Shown here one piece after another: positions 49,698 to 58,763 of a stretch of 64,000 bases of DNA. Under the pieces are notes generated by a model. That model was not told the DNA's origin, did no database searches, and worked only from the letters and a program-made list of their open reading frames with translations. Positions within the stretch are counted from its first letter, which is position 1. The number at the start of each line of letters is the position of its first letter. The position numbers were made by a program, and so were the translations under genes. This DNA comes from CAVYXA01 sp963846775 (GTDB taxonomy: Bacteria > Verrucomicrobiota > Verrucomicrobiia > Chthoniobacterales > UBA10450), in the NCBI GenBank assembly GCA_963846775.1, contig CAWJXB010000006.1, positions 1,488,001 to 1,552,000 on the forward strand, written 5' to 3'.

Positions 49698-50696
49698 ATG
49701 AAATACTTCGCCATCTTCACCGCTTTTGTTTCTCTCCTCGCCACCACGTTCGCGATGGAAAAACCTTCATTCCACACCCAGGGCGCGCCTACGGGCAAAC
49801 CAACCGGGGCGCTCAAACCCGGCCAGTATTGGTGGAATCCACAGCTTTCCCCTCAGGGTCCGGTCGTGGTACTGGTGAGTATTCCGCAGCAGACGATGCA
49901 TGTTTATCGCAATGGCATTCTCATCGGTCGATCGACAGTAAGCACTGGCACCAAAGGCCACGACACCCCAGGCGGCGTCTTCTCTATCCTGGAGAAAAAG
50001 GAAACGCATCGCTCGAAGAAGTACAACGACGCGCCGATGCCGTACATGCAGCGGCTGACCTGGACTGGAATCGCCATGCACTCCGGGCAACTTCCCGGGT
50101 ACGCCGCGAGCCATGGTTGCATTCGCCTGCCATATGACTTCTCTCAGTTGCTCTTCACCACGACTAACAAGGGTGCGACCGTTGTCGTCGGTAACGGCAA
50201 AACCCCCACACCACATCTCGCCTCCAATCCAGGTTTGCTCCTGGCCCCGGCCGATTTCAAACCGGAAATGCTTCGCCCATTGGCGAAAAACGATTACGAT
50301 TGGAACCCCGAGCGTAGTACGGAAGGTCCCATGACCATTGTCGTCAGCTCGGCTGATCACGCAATCTACGTTTATCGTAATGGCACTCCGATCGGTCGTG
50401 CCGCTCTCGACGTCGCTGGGTTCGGCAAGCTCGGCAACCAGGTGTTCACGCTTCTCGAAGGCAGCAGCGGAAAAATGAGCAAACTCGCTCCCGGACGTGA
50501 AGCCGGTCGCTGGATGCGTGTTTCCAGTGAAGGTCGCGGCCCCGATGCGGACAAGATCGCGGAGCGTCTGCGTTTCAGCCCTGACTTTGCGCACAAGGTT
50601 GCCGATGCGATGAGGCCGGGCACGACGGTTATCGTGACCGATCAGCAGGTTGTCCGGAAGCCGGTTAGCGATTCCAGTTATTTCGCTGCGAACTGA
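49698..50696 (+). CDS. L,D-transpeptidase (YkuD) with a degenerate second repeat
   Basis: A 332-residue exported enzyme that crosslinks peptidoglycan or attaches proteins to it. The signal peptide is MKYFAIFTAFVSLLATTFA. The YkuD domain shows VLVSIPQQTMHVYRNGILIG, TPGGVFSILEK, AMHSG (His128) and ASHGCIRLP with catalytic Cys141. A second, similar half follows (IVVSSADHAIYVYRNGTPIG and NQVFTLLEG) but lacks the SHGC site, so only the first domain should be active. ATG 49698 is used. A paralogue remnant lies at 37799-37894. Confidence 0.92.
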   Translation: MKYFAIFTAFVSLLATTFAMEKPSFHTQGAPTGKPTGALKPGQYWWNPQLSPQGPVVVLVSIPQQTMHVYRNGILIGRSTVSTGTKGHDTPGGVFSILEKKETHRSKKYNDAPMPYMQRLTWTGIAMHSGQLPGYAASHGCIRLPYDFSQLLFTTTNKGATVVVGNGKTPTPHLASNPGLLLAPADFKPEMLRPLAKNDYDWNPERSTEGPMTIVVSSADHAIYVYRNGTPIGRAALDVAGFGKLGNQVFTLLEGSSGKMSKLAPGREAGRWMRVSSEGRGPDADKIAERLRFSPDFAHKVADAMRPGTTVIVTDQQVVRKPVSDSSYFAAN

Positions 50697-50706
50697 TCGA
50701 TTACAC

Positions 50707-52341
50707 ATGCGGATATGTCTGGGGGTGCTGGGGACGGCAGTCATACTCGCTAGTTGCGCGGGGCCTTACGCCGAAGTTAGGCCGAGAAAGCCCTACTTAA
50801 CAGGGCCACCCGGCACTGGACCCCTGGGATCGGTCGAGCAGGAATTAGACGGAGCCATCCGCGAGCATCGGTCACAACCGCTCGAAGCGCTCGGCCATTG
50901 TTTGGATGCGCTCGAATCCACGATCCGACAGCTGCGCCGCGACCCGGCCAATGCCACTGCGGTCCGCGACTATGATTTCGCGATTGGTCGCGTCTTTCAG
51001 ATCATCCAGGACGCGAAACTTGACCCGTGGACCAAGCCGCTGGCAGTGCCCGGTCCGCAGGGAGGCGATTTCGTTCTCACACACAAGCCCGACCCGCGCC
51101 CAGAGTGGAACGCGACGCTTTACGACTTCACACCCGCCGATGAGTTTGATGTTCATGGCAAATACGTGACCGAGCGGACTACACGCGATGGCATTGGGGC
51201 GCCGATCGTGGCTGTCGAACGCGAGCCCAACAAAAACGCACGTCAGCATTTCGCGCCCTCGCGAATTTTCTACAGCGTTACGGTGATCGCGCAATTCGAT
51301 GGCCGGCGTTGTGTTCTGAGCTTCCATGATCCCCTGGCTGAGGAGGCCGTTAGTTTTTATGGTCGCACCGTTCCGTTGGCCGCAGACTTCACCGTCCCGC
51401 TGGCGGTGATGCTTCAGGAAACCGATCCACAGAAACACGAATTATCGCGCGTTCTCAATCCGGAAAAATACGCGCATACCGCGGCGATCGAGCGGCTTCA
51501 GCCTTACGACCCAAATAAAACCGTGGTGCTCGTCATTCACGGCTTGAAAGATTCGAACGCCACCTGGACGCCCATGATTAACACGTTGCGCGGTGATCCG
51601 GTAATCCGGAAACATTATCAGTTTTGGTTTTACAGCTATCCGACTGGTTATCCATATCCATACTCCGCGGCAATTCTGCGCGAGGAACTCGACGCAGTGG
51701 AAAAGCGCTTCCCAAAACTCAAACCGATGGTCGTGATCGGCCACAGCATGGGTGGTTGCATCAGTCGATTGCTGCTTACCGATAGTGGCAATGAGCTTTG
51801 GATGAAAATTTTCGGCCGGCCACCGGACGAAGTGCCACTTTCACCACACGTCCGGGAATATTTTCGTCAGGAACTTTTCTTTCGGCATCGCCCGGAAATC
51901 GGAAGAGTGATTTTCATTGCCTCGCCATTGCGCGGAAGCAACATGGCCGGCGGCTGGATCGGAAAAATCGCAGCTATGCTTATTCGTGAGCCGACGTTAA
52001 GCAGTGAGGCGAGTCAGGAAATGCTCCGCCATACTAGCATCCGTGAGGAAGAGCTGAGACCCCAACGCCGCGCCAACAGCGTTGACAGTCTCTCGCCGAA
52101 AAGCCGGTTCGTTCACGCCGTGAACACGCTCCCCATAACTCCGGGCGTGCCTTATAATACCATCATCGGCGACCGCGGCCGCGGCGATTCGCCGAATTCG
52201 AGCGATGGCGTAGTGCCGTATTGGAGCTCGCACATGAAAGGCGCCGAGACGGAGCACATCGTGCCTTCCGATCACAGCGCGCACCAAGACCCGCGCGCGA
52301 TTGCCGAAGTGCTCCGCATTTTGAAATCGAACGCGAAGTGA
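50707..52341 (+). CDS. Lipase-like alpha/beta-hydrolase lipoprotein
   Basis: A 544-residue lipoprotein. The signal peptide is MRICLGVLGTAVILASC with a lipobox. The C-terminal part is an alpha/beta hydrolase: VVLVIHGLKDSNATWTPMIN (oxyanion region), MVVIGHSMGGCISRLLL with the nucleophile Ser347, and a final SSDGVVPYWSSH and SDHSAHQ region that would hold the acid and His. The first 230 residues are family-specific and of unknown fold. It starts 10 bp after the L,D-transpeptidase stop and is likely cotranscribed. A frameshifted paralogue tail lies at 39977-40190. Confidence 0.88.
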   Translation: MRICLGVLGTAVILASCAGPYAEVRPRKPYLTGPPGTGPLGSVEQELDGAIREHRSQPLEALGHCLDALESTIRQLRRDPANATAVRDYDFAIGRVFQIIQDAKLDPWTKPLAVPGPQGGDFVLTHKPDPRPEWNATLYDFTPADEFDVHGKYVTERTTRDGIGAPIVAVEREPNKNARQHFAPSRIFYSVTVIAQFDGRRCVLSFHDPLAEEAVSFYGRTVPLAADFTVPLAVMLQETDPQKHELSRVLNPEKYAHTAAIERLQPYDPNKTVVLVIHGLKDSNATWTPMINTLRGDPVIRKHYQFWFYSYPTGYPYPYSAAILREELDAVEKRFPKLKPMVVIGHSMGGCISRLLLTDSGNELWMKIFGRPPDEVPLSPHVREYFRQELFFRHRPEIGRVIFIASPLRGSNMAGGWIGKIAAMLIREPTLSSEASQEMLRHTSIREEELRPQRRANSVDSLSPKSRFVHAVNTLPITPGVPYNTIIGDRGRGDSPNSSDGVVPYWSSHMKGAETEHIVPSDHSAHQDPRAIAEVLRILKSNAK

Positions 52342-52367
52342 AACCGGGGCCGGAATCGGGCGCACTT

Positions 52368-53456
52368 TCAATTATTGGGCGAATTCCGTGTGATTCTTTG
52401 CGGTGTCATCACGCAGCGGAAACCAAGATGATTGGTGCCGGTGTTGACTTCGCCTTTGCCGCGCGTGCCGACGATGTAGCGCGAGCAGTATTGATCGTTG
52501 CAAAGAAATGAACCGCCGCGATGCACCCGTTTCTTTTCATTCGGCTCGGCCGGATCAAACGGCGAATCGGGGCCTTGCGGATTGATCGCGATACCGCCTT
52601 TGTCGGCCAGCGTCTTGTAGTAGTCTGGGCGGTACCAGTCGCTGCACCACTCCCAAACGTTGCCCGCCATGTCGTAGAGGCCGTAGGCGTTTGGCGGAAA
52701 ACTTTTTACCGGCGCGATCCCCGTGAATCCGTCCTCGCCCGCATCCTTGACCGGAAACTTTCCCTGCCACGTGTTTGCCATCCACTTTCCGTTTGGACGA
52801 AACTCGTCTCCCCAGACAAATCTCTTTCCTGACAAACCACCGCGCGCCGCAAATTCAAACTCCGCTTCGGTCGGCAAACGTTTGCCTGCCCACTTCGCGT
52901 AAGCTTCCGCGTCCGGATAGGCAATCTGCACGACCGGATACTTCTCTTTGCCCTTGATATCGCTCTCGGGTCCGAGTGGATGTCGCCAGTTCGCGCCCGG
53001 AACATAGCGCCACCATTGATAATGATCGTCCAAAGAAACTTCGTGATCGGTCGGCGTGAAAACGACCGAGCCGGCAACCAGATTTTCGGCGGGCGCGTCC
53101 GGAAATTCCTCTTTTGTTGGCGTGCGTTCGGCGATCGTGACATAGTCCGTCGATCTTACGAATTGCTCGAACTGCTCGTTCGTCACAGCGGTTGCATCCA
53201 TCCAGAAACCGTCCACCCGAACGCGATGGACCGGGCTGGCATCATTCGAGGCCATTGGCATCTCGCAGCTGCCGCCGCCGTTCATCGCCGCGCCCATGGA
53301 AAACTCACCCCCAGGTATCCAGACCATTCCTCCCGGCGCTTTTCCCGGCAATGACGTCTTGTTCGTGACTGTTGCAGCAAAGCCCGGGGCACCGCAGAAC
53401 GCCACCGTTTTATATATTAAGAACAGTATCGCGACGATGCTGGCCGGCCGATGCAT
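52368..53456 (-). CDS. Formylglycine-generating enzyme (sulfatase-modifying factor)
   Basis: A 362-residue SUMF1/FGE-type protein. The signal-like N-terminus is followed by MVWIPGGEFSMGA, TAVTNEQFEQFV, VVQIAYPDAEAYAKWAGKRL, PTEAEFEFAARGG, YDMAGNVWEWCSDWY and HRGGSFLCNDQYCSRY. The two copper-binding catalytic cysteines, Cys319 and Cys324, have the same spacing as in characterised FGEs. It should convert the active-site Cys of a sulfatase to formylglycine. An arylsulfatase with the CSPTR motif is encoded in the same strand cluster, and the export signal suggests a periplasmic reaction. Confidence 0.93.
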   Translation of the reverse strand: MHRPASIVAILFLIYKTVAFCGAPGFAATVTNKTSLPGKAPGGMVWIPGGEFSMGAAMNGGGSCEMPMASNDASPVHRVRVDGFWMDATAVTNEQFEQFVRSTDYVTIAERTPTKEEFPDAPAENLVAGSVVFTPTDHEVSLDDHYQWWRYVPGANWRHPLGPESDIKGKEKYPVVQIAYPDAEAYAKWAGKRLPTEAEFEFAARGGLSGKRFVWGDEFRPNGKWMANTWQGKFPVKDAGEDGFTGIAPVKSFPPNAYGLYDMAGNVWEWCSDWYRPDYYKTLADKGGIAINPQGPDSPFDPAEPNEKKRVHRGGSFLCNDQYCSRYIVGTRGKGEVNTGTNHLGFRCVMTPQRITRNSPNN

Positions 53457-53465
53457 GTGGTGATG

Positions 53466-54209
53466 TTACTTCGCAAGCTGGGCCAATGCATTACGCATCG
53501 GTTCGCTCGATATCCCGATTAATCCGCCAAAAGGCCGGTCCAATTCCAAAATTAGAACAATCGCGCCACAGACTGAGAGCGCGGAGATGATTAAGGCGAC
53601 AATGGCAGGCGCATTCGTAGGCGCAAGCATGCTGAAACTGAAAAAAATGATCACGAGCCACGAGACCAAAACGATCAGCATCAATTTCGAAACGGACGGG
53701 ATCGATTGAGCGACGAGGAGGGTGCGAATTTTGCCGAGATCCACCGCGACGTTCATCGCTTCATTCTTGAGGCCGCGTTGCATGTCATCCTTCGGCGCAA
53801 GATTCTGAATCGCCATGTAAACTGCGTTCCCAGCTTCAGTGAGGGGAGTCAAGTTGGCCGGTCGATTCGATTCTGCGGGCCACATCCGAATGACATTTTG
53901 CTCGAGCGCGTCGCGCAAACGCGCGCGCGCTTCCGCCGATTCTGGTCCGTAACCAGCCAGCAACCGGTCAAGAAAGATGGCTTTCGCCGATATTTCGATC
54001 ACTTCGCCGTGAACCGTATCGTACGAACTCTTGGCTGAGCTTACGAGTAACCCGAGAACAAGAGCTGACATCGTCGCAACAAGGCTTGTCGCGAGTTTCA
54101 CGGTGTCCCTGGTGTCGGTACTCAGCCACTTTTCGGAAAACAGCATTCCGGCCGCGATTGCCGCGACCAGCAACCCGAACGTAACAACTGCGGTAACTTC
54201 GGCACTCAT
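53466..54209 (-). CDS. DUF4239-type membrane protein
   Basis: A 247-residue protein with two N-terminal and two C-terminal membrane segments (VVTFGLLVAAIAAGMLF, LVATMSALVLGLLVSSA, LMLIVLVSWLVIIFFSFSML and LIISALSVCGAIVLILEL). The central soluble part (YDTVHGEVIEISAKAIFLDR) and the C-terminal LDRPFGGLI match DUF4239 proteins. Function unknown. It overlaps the next gene by 4 bp and lies 9 bp from the FGE gene, so it belongs to the sulfatase cluster. Confidence 0.8.
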   Translation of the reverse strand: MSAEVTAVVTFGLLVAAIAAGMLFSEKWLSTDTRDTVKLATSLVATMSALVLGLLVSSAKSSYDTVHGEVIEISAKAIFLDRLLAGYGPESAEARARLRDALEQNVIRMWPAESNRPANLTPLTEAGNAVYMAIQNLAPKDDMQRGLKNEAMNVAVDLGKIRTLLVAQSIPSVSKLMLIVLVSWLVIIFFSFSMLAPTNAPAIVALIISALSVCGAIVLILELDRPFGGLIGISSEPMRNALAQLAK

Positions 54210-54607
54210 GAATTACTTATTGGTTGGCTGATTTCCGGCGTGATCCCTCCCCGCTTGCTTCCCAGGCAGACCATGCACCAGAACGCGAACGCGAGGTGAA
54301 GAGCAATGGCCGGCCATAAACCGAGACCCGAAAGCGCAAGCGCGAGTGCTGCGTAAACGAGGAGGCCGACAACGACAACATTGTAGAGCAGCATCGCTGC
54401 GACCAACGCGCGGCCGTTCTCGCGGCTCAGCCAGCAGGCGACGCTGATGGCAAGCAGCGCAGCACCACCTACGCCCGCAACCGTCAGTGCGACGGGTGTA
54501 TCGAGCGTTCCACCGAGCAGCAACCGCGCGAGCATTGCGGGCGCCGCCAACAGACCGAGGCCGGTTGCGGCTTCAATGATCGCGGTGATGGTCAGCAGTT
54601 TTTTCAT
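54206..54607 (-). CDS. Small four-helix membrane protein
   Basis: A 133-residue protein with four hydrophobic helices: LLTITAIIEAATGLGLLAAP, VALTVAGVGGAALLAISVAC, LVAAMLLYNVVVVGLLVYAA and LGLWPAIALHLAFAFWCMV. Such four-helix proteins occur next to sulfatases or oxidoreductases in soil bacteria but have no known role. ATG 54607 is good. It overlaps the DUF4239 gene by 4 bp. Confidence 0.78.
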   Translation of the reverse strand: MKKLLTITAIIEAATGLGLLAAPAMLARLLLGGTLDTPVALTVAGVGGAALLAISVACWLSRENGRALVAAMLLYNVVVVGLLVYAALALALSGLGLWPAIALHLAFAFWCMVCLGSKRGGITPEISQPISNS

Positions 54608-54668
54608 TCAAAAAGCTGCGATTCGCTGGATGACCCAGAACATGGCGGCGCTACATTCGCTGACAAAA

Positions 54669-57122
54669 TCAGTCTTCGATTGCTGCCGCGATGTCTTCTG
54701 CGTCTTCCACCGCTTTCTTATCTGCCGCGCTCAGGTTTGACGGCTTGGTATCCACCGTCACCTTGATGATTTTGCCGGTGAACTTGTTGTCGCCCTGTTT
54801 GTAGTCGTTTGATACTGCGGTTTCCCCGTCCACGCCGACATCGGTGCCTTCGTCTGCGGAAAAGGCAAAGGGTTGAGTTTTCGGGATGTGTCCTTCCGCC
54901 ACCTGTTGGCCGTCCACATAGAGCGCGCTCTTACCACCTGCTCCGGGTTTAGGGCCATCACTAACAAACTCATATTTGACCTCGTGCTTGCCAGCCGACA
55001 CAACCGTCTGCCCGCTGATGTTTGTCCGCTCTACTCCAAAGTAATTGTACTCGTGATGGACTTTTCCGTCTTTCATATACAGAACCCATCCGCCGAACGC
55101 GCCAGCCTGCGCAATGATCACGCCGTTTGTGTTGGCATCGTTCAATTCCACCGGCGCCGTGATCGTGAAGGAACGGTTCTTAATATTGATGAACGCGTTT
55201 TCCGTCATGCCAACCATGCCTGGATAGACCGTTAACGACGTCCGCTCGCCCATCAGGTCCGGTCGGCCCGCGAGCGCCGCATTAAAGCGTTCCACTCTGC
55301 GGTCATCGATAGGCAGCACATGATTCTTGATTGCCTCCTTCGTGAAGAGGTCCTGAAGCTCTTTCAACTTCGACGGAGTCTTCGATGCCAAATCATTGGC
55401 TTCGCTGAAGTCTTCAGCCACGTGATAAAGTTCCCATACGTCCTTCGAGAGGGGTGGGAGCGGCACCACCAACCAGGGTATAGAATGGCGCGTGCACGCG
55501 ACCCAGCCATCGTGATAAATGCCTCGGTTACCAAACATCTCGAAGTATTGAGTCGTGTGTGTCTCCTTGGCCTTGCCGTTGTCAAAGGTGTAAACCATCG
55601 ATGTTCCATCAAAAGGTCTTTGCACTGTTCCGTTCACCTTCTTCGGAAAAGGCAACCCGGCCGCTTCCAGAACCGTCGGGGCAATGTCGGTGCAATGGGT
55701 GAACTGCGATCGGAACTCTCCTCTGGCCTTAATTCGCGCAGGCCATTCAATCACGACACCATTGGTGGTTCCGCCATAATGCGATGCTATCTGCTTGGTC
55801 CATTGAAATGGCGTGTCGCCTGCCCAGGCCCAGCCAATCGCGTAATGCGGAAAGGTGCTCGGGTCGCCCCAATTTTCGAGATGAGGCATGTTGATCTCGG
55901 CGGTGTTGATGATGCCGTTCAACGCCATCATTTCGTTGTAGGCACCTTCAGGTCCGCCCTCCGCGCTCGCTCCGTTATCGCCGATGATATAAATGAACAG
56001 CGTGTTATCCATCACGCCCATCTCCTGCAGCCCATCCACCAGGCGTCCCACCTGTTCGTCCGTGTGCTCGGTAAATCCGGCGAAGGCTTCCATCTGCCGC
56101 GCTTCGAGTTTCTTTTGATCAGGAGTCTGAGAATCCCAGGACGGAATTTCCTTAGGCCGTTTTGTTAACTCTGCATTTGCCGGGATGACACCCATTTGCT
56201 TCTGCTTGGCGTATACCTCATCGCGTAGCGCATCCCAGCCTTGGTCGAATCTGCCCTTATATCGATCGATGTATTCCTTCGGGACATGATGCGGCGCATG
56301 CAACGCACCAGTGGCGAAGTAGACAAAGAAAGGCTTGTCAGGAGTTAACGAGTGCTGCGCCTGCATCCAGGCGATCGCCTGGTTCGTCATATCGACAGTG
56401 AAATGGTAAGCAGGATCGTGCGGCGGTTCTACCCGGATGGTTCCGTCGAAAATGGCCGGCGCCCACTGATTGGTTTCGCCACCGATGAAACCGTAGAACT
56501 TGTCAAAACCGGAATGAGTTGGCCAACGGTCGTACGGGCCGGACACCGAGACCTCCCACGGCGGCGTTTCGTGATACTTGCCGAAGGCGGCGGTGCTATA
56601 GCCATTCAGACGCAGCATCTCTGCGAGCGGTGCGACGCTCTGTGGGCGGATGCCGGTGTTGCCGGGAAACCCGGTGGCGAGCTCCATGATCGCGCCCGCA
56701 TTGTTGACGTGATGATTGCGCCCCGTTAGCAGCGCCGTGCGAGTCGGCGAACAAAGCGCAGTAGTGTGAAAATCGTTGTAGCGCAGGCCCGCGGCCGCAA
56801 GCTTTTCCGCCGTCTGCATCTTACAGGGTCCACCAAATGCACTCGATTGTCCGAATCCGATGTCATCGAGCAAAACGACGACGACATTGGGCGCTCCGTT
56901 CGGCGCTTTGACCTCAAAGCGCGGTGGCGCCTTGGCATTGCGCGCGTCCAGCTCAGTGATCGGCGGGTAGTTGGGCTCCGGGACTGGCAGCACCGTACGG
57001 TCGATCTTCGCGGGTGCGGCTCGCGCGCCAGATTTTTCGGCTGGGGTTTGCGCGTGAGTGGTCGTCAGCGCCAGCGCGCCAACGAGCAGCGACAAAGCAT
57101 GTCTTCGTGGTTTTCTTTTCAT
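54669..57122 (-). CDS. Arylsulfatase
   Basis: An 817-residue exported sulfatase. Signal peptide: LSLLVGALALTTTHAQ. The alkaline-phosphatase-like fold shows VVVLLDDIGFGQ (metal Asp86/Asp87), TALCSPTRTALLTGR with the formylglycine site at Cys124, AFGKYHETPP and YIIGDNGASAEGG. It is a long type-I sulfatase with a C-terminal beta domain (about 600-790). The FGE needed to activate it is encoded two kilobases downstream on the same strand. It hydrolyses sulfate esters, but the substrate is not visible. The first gene of the cluster is the beta-barrel protein. Confidence 0.95.
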   Translation of the reverse strand: MKRKPRRHALSLLVGALALTTTHAQTPAEKSGARAAPAKIDRTVLPVPEPNYPPITELDARNAKAPPRFEVKAPNGAPNVVVVLLDDIGFGQSSAFGGPCKMQTAEKLAAAGLRYNDFHTTALCSPTRTALLTGRNHHVNNAGAIMELATGFPGNTGIRPQSVAPLAEMLRLNGYSTAAFGKYHETPPWEVSVSGPYDRWPTHSGFDKFYGFIGGETNQWAPAIFDGTIRVEPPHDPAYHFTVDMTNQAIAWMQAQHSLTPDKPFFVYFATGALHAPHHVPKEYIDRYKGRFDQGWDALRDEVYAKQKQMGVIPANAELTKRPKEIPSWDSQTPDQKKLEARQMEAFAGFTEHTDEQVGRLVDGLQEMGVMDNTLFIYIIGDNGASAEGGPEGAYNEMMALNGIINTAEINMPHLENWGDPSTFPHYAIGWAWAGDTPFQWTKQIASHYGGTTNGVVIEWPARIKARGEFRSQFTHCTDIAPTVLEAAGLPFPKKVNGTVQRPFDGTSMVYTFDNGKAKETHTTQYFEMFGNRGIYHDGWVACTRHSIPWLVVPLPPLSKDVWELYHVAEDFSEANDLASKTPSKLKELQDLFTKEAIKNHVLPIDDRRVERFNAALAGRPDLMGERTSLTVYPGMVGMTENAFINIKNRSFTITAPVELNDANTNGVIIAQAGAFGGWVLYMKDGKVHHEYNYFGVERTNISGQTVVSAGKHEVKYEFVSDGPKPGAGGKSALYVDGQQVAEGHIPKTQPFAFSADEGTDVGVDGETAVSNDYKQGDNKFTGKIIKVTVDTKPSNLSAADKKAVEDAEDIAAAIED

Positions 57123-57159
57123 GGTTTTCCTGTTGAGTTTTCTTGACTGTCTAGCCGAC

Positions 57160-58014
57160 TCAGAAACTGATTCCGGTCTCGAGGTAGGGACCGTTCAACT
57201 CGGTTTTGTTAGTGAATCCGCCGGACACGTAATTGTTCTTGAGATAACGCCAGCCGATATCCGAGTAGATCCAGCGAGTCGCTTGAATTTCCAGACCGCC
57301 CTGCACCTGCCAGGTGAAATCGGATGCGGCACCGAAACCACCGATGTCGCCTTTGGCCCAAAATGAAATTGGTTTCCAAAGATGAATTCGCCCGCTCGTT
57401 CCGATGACGGGATCGAGCCAATCGATCTCTCCGCTAAATCTGCGACCGCGCCGCAACAGAATTCCACGCCGCAGGTGAAGATCGCCTTGCATGTAATTCC
57501 AGCGGTCGCCGGCGAAAATGGAAAGAAATCCGTTTTCGCAATGGATCAGCCGATAACCGATGAACGATTCGGCAAAAGCCTGCTTGAGCGAGACGCGCGC
57601 GCTATTGAAAAGAATCCCACGCAGATCGGCCGTGTCGCCAATCTTTAAGTAGAGGCCATCGGCAAATAGTTCCCATCGATGATAGCGGACGTAAACTGAG
57701 CCACTCCCCAGCATATCGAGGCTTTTCAAAATGCCGGTGAAACTTTGGTCCTGTTCGGTAACGATTCCCTTAACACCGGCGTCACCTTTCACACCAGCCA
57801 TCCAGGATGGGAGACCGATTCGAAACTCCGTGTCCTTCGGCGCGACGCAGCCGTGCTGAACAATTGGCGGTGTTTCTTTTGATTTCGAGGTGTCAATGAC
57901 TGTTTTTCCATCGCTCGGATCTGGCGGCGCAGTCCCTTCATCGGCTGCGAAGGTGTTCGCAAACGGCGCCAGCGTGAGCAGTAAAAAGAGAATAGTCCGG
58001 CAATGTCGTTTCAT
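57160..58014 (-). CDS. Outer-membrane barrel-like protein in the sulfatase cluster
   Basis: A 284-residue protein with signal peptide MKRHCRTILFLLLTLAPFANTFA. The barrel-like strands are RIGLPSWMAGVKGDAGVKGI, SVYVRYHRWELFADGLYLKI, AFAESFIGYRLI, WLDPVIGTSGRIHLW, FWAKGDIGGFGAASDFTWQV and GPYLETGISF ending in Phe. It could be a porin or surface protein serving the sulfatase, by position only. A fragment of a paralogue lies at 58408-58614. Confidence 0.82.
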   Translation of the reverse strand: MKRHCRTILFLLLTLAPFANTFAADEGTAPPDPSDGKTVIDTSKSKETPPIVQHGCVAPKDTEFRIGLPSWMAGVKGDAGVKGIVTEQDQSFTGILKSLDMLGSGSVYVRYHRWELFADGLYLKIGDTADLRGILFNSARVSLKQAFAESFIGYRLIHCENGFLSIFAGDRWNYMQGDLHLRRGILLRRGRRFSGEIDWLDPVIGTSGRIHLWKPISFWAKGDIGGFGAASDFTWQVQGGLEIQATRWIYSDIGWRYLKNNYVSGGFTNKTELNGPYLETGISF

Positions 58015-58100
58015 GTTCTGTTTGTTACGTTGACTCTCGGGCTTGCCTGAAGTCTCGCCCGAGTCTCTTCTGGCCCGATTCTTTGAAAGCCGTGGGCCAG

Positions 58101-58425
58101 CTAATCTCTTCCCCGCGAAAGGAGTTCGGGATGCGCAGATTTAAGCATGTAATTAGAAAGTCGCAACCTTCCTGATGTGACTTCCGGAAACAGGGTCAAC
58201 CCCACCAGCCCGATAACGATCATGATGAGATCAACGGTCCGCGGACTCATGAGCGTGACTGTCGCACCCTGTTTTTCCCGGAGGTAGGCAAAAAAATTTT
58301 GCGAATCCAAATGATAATCAGGGCGATGGCCGTGCGCACCCAGGCGATCTGCGTGGGCTCATAAGCCAGAAGCGTGCGCTCACAGGCCCGCGGCACTCTT
58401 GGATCGACTAAAGAGTCTGTAGGTA
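58101..58425 (-). pseudogene. DUF202 (YidH-like) membrane protein, frameshifted
   Basis: The minus strand from about 58425 reads DSLVDPRVPRACERTLLAYE and TQIAWVRTAIALII in one frame. The continuation KFFAYLREKQGATVTLMSPR and TVDLIMIVIGLVGLTLF is in a second frame (58101-58310). Removing one base near 58310 and one from the A7 run at 58290-58296 gives FGFAKFFAYLRE, the expected DUF202 core. So two indels have split the gene. It lies upstream of the arylsulfatase cluster, where DUF202 proteins are often seen. Confidence 0.7.
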
Positions 58426-58614
58426 CTTTTCGAGGGCGGTTCTGAGAAGCTGGTCGAAGCTGACGTCGGGTGAGGCAATGACGCCCTTTACTCCACTATT
58501 ACCGGACACACCGAAACCGTAACAATCACTTGGAAAGTAGAGCCGGGCCGCGAGCAAACGCCTTTCAAGAACCGGTCGTTTTCGGTGCATGCTTGAGCTC
58601 CTATTGTTTGCCAT
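58408..58614 (-). pseudogene. Short fragment related to the 57160 barrel protein
   Basis: A 68-codon frame containing FPSDCYGFGVSGNSGVKGVI and ASPDVSFDQLL. This aligns with LPSWMAGVKGDAGVKGI and TEQDQSFTGIL of the barrel protein at 57160. It has no signal peptide and no further strands. It overlaps the start of the DUF202 remnant. The two together look like a decaying duplication. Confidence 0.5.
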
Positions 58615-58763
58615 GCTTGAAACTTGAACTGGAGGAGTGTGTTCTCACTGGCGACACTATGTAGGCCGTGATGGTTTCTTTAGCCCTTGTTTTGGGCGGG
58701 AGTCGCACTAGCATCGCCTCATTCACCTGATCAGGATGAAAGGTACGCATCAGCCGAACTCCG

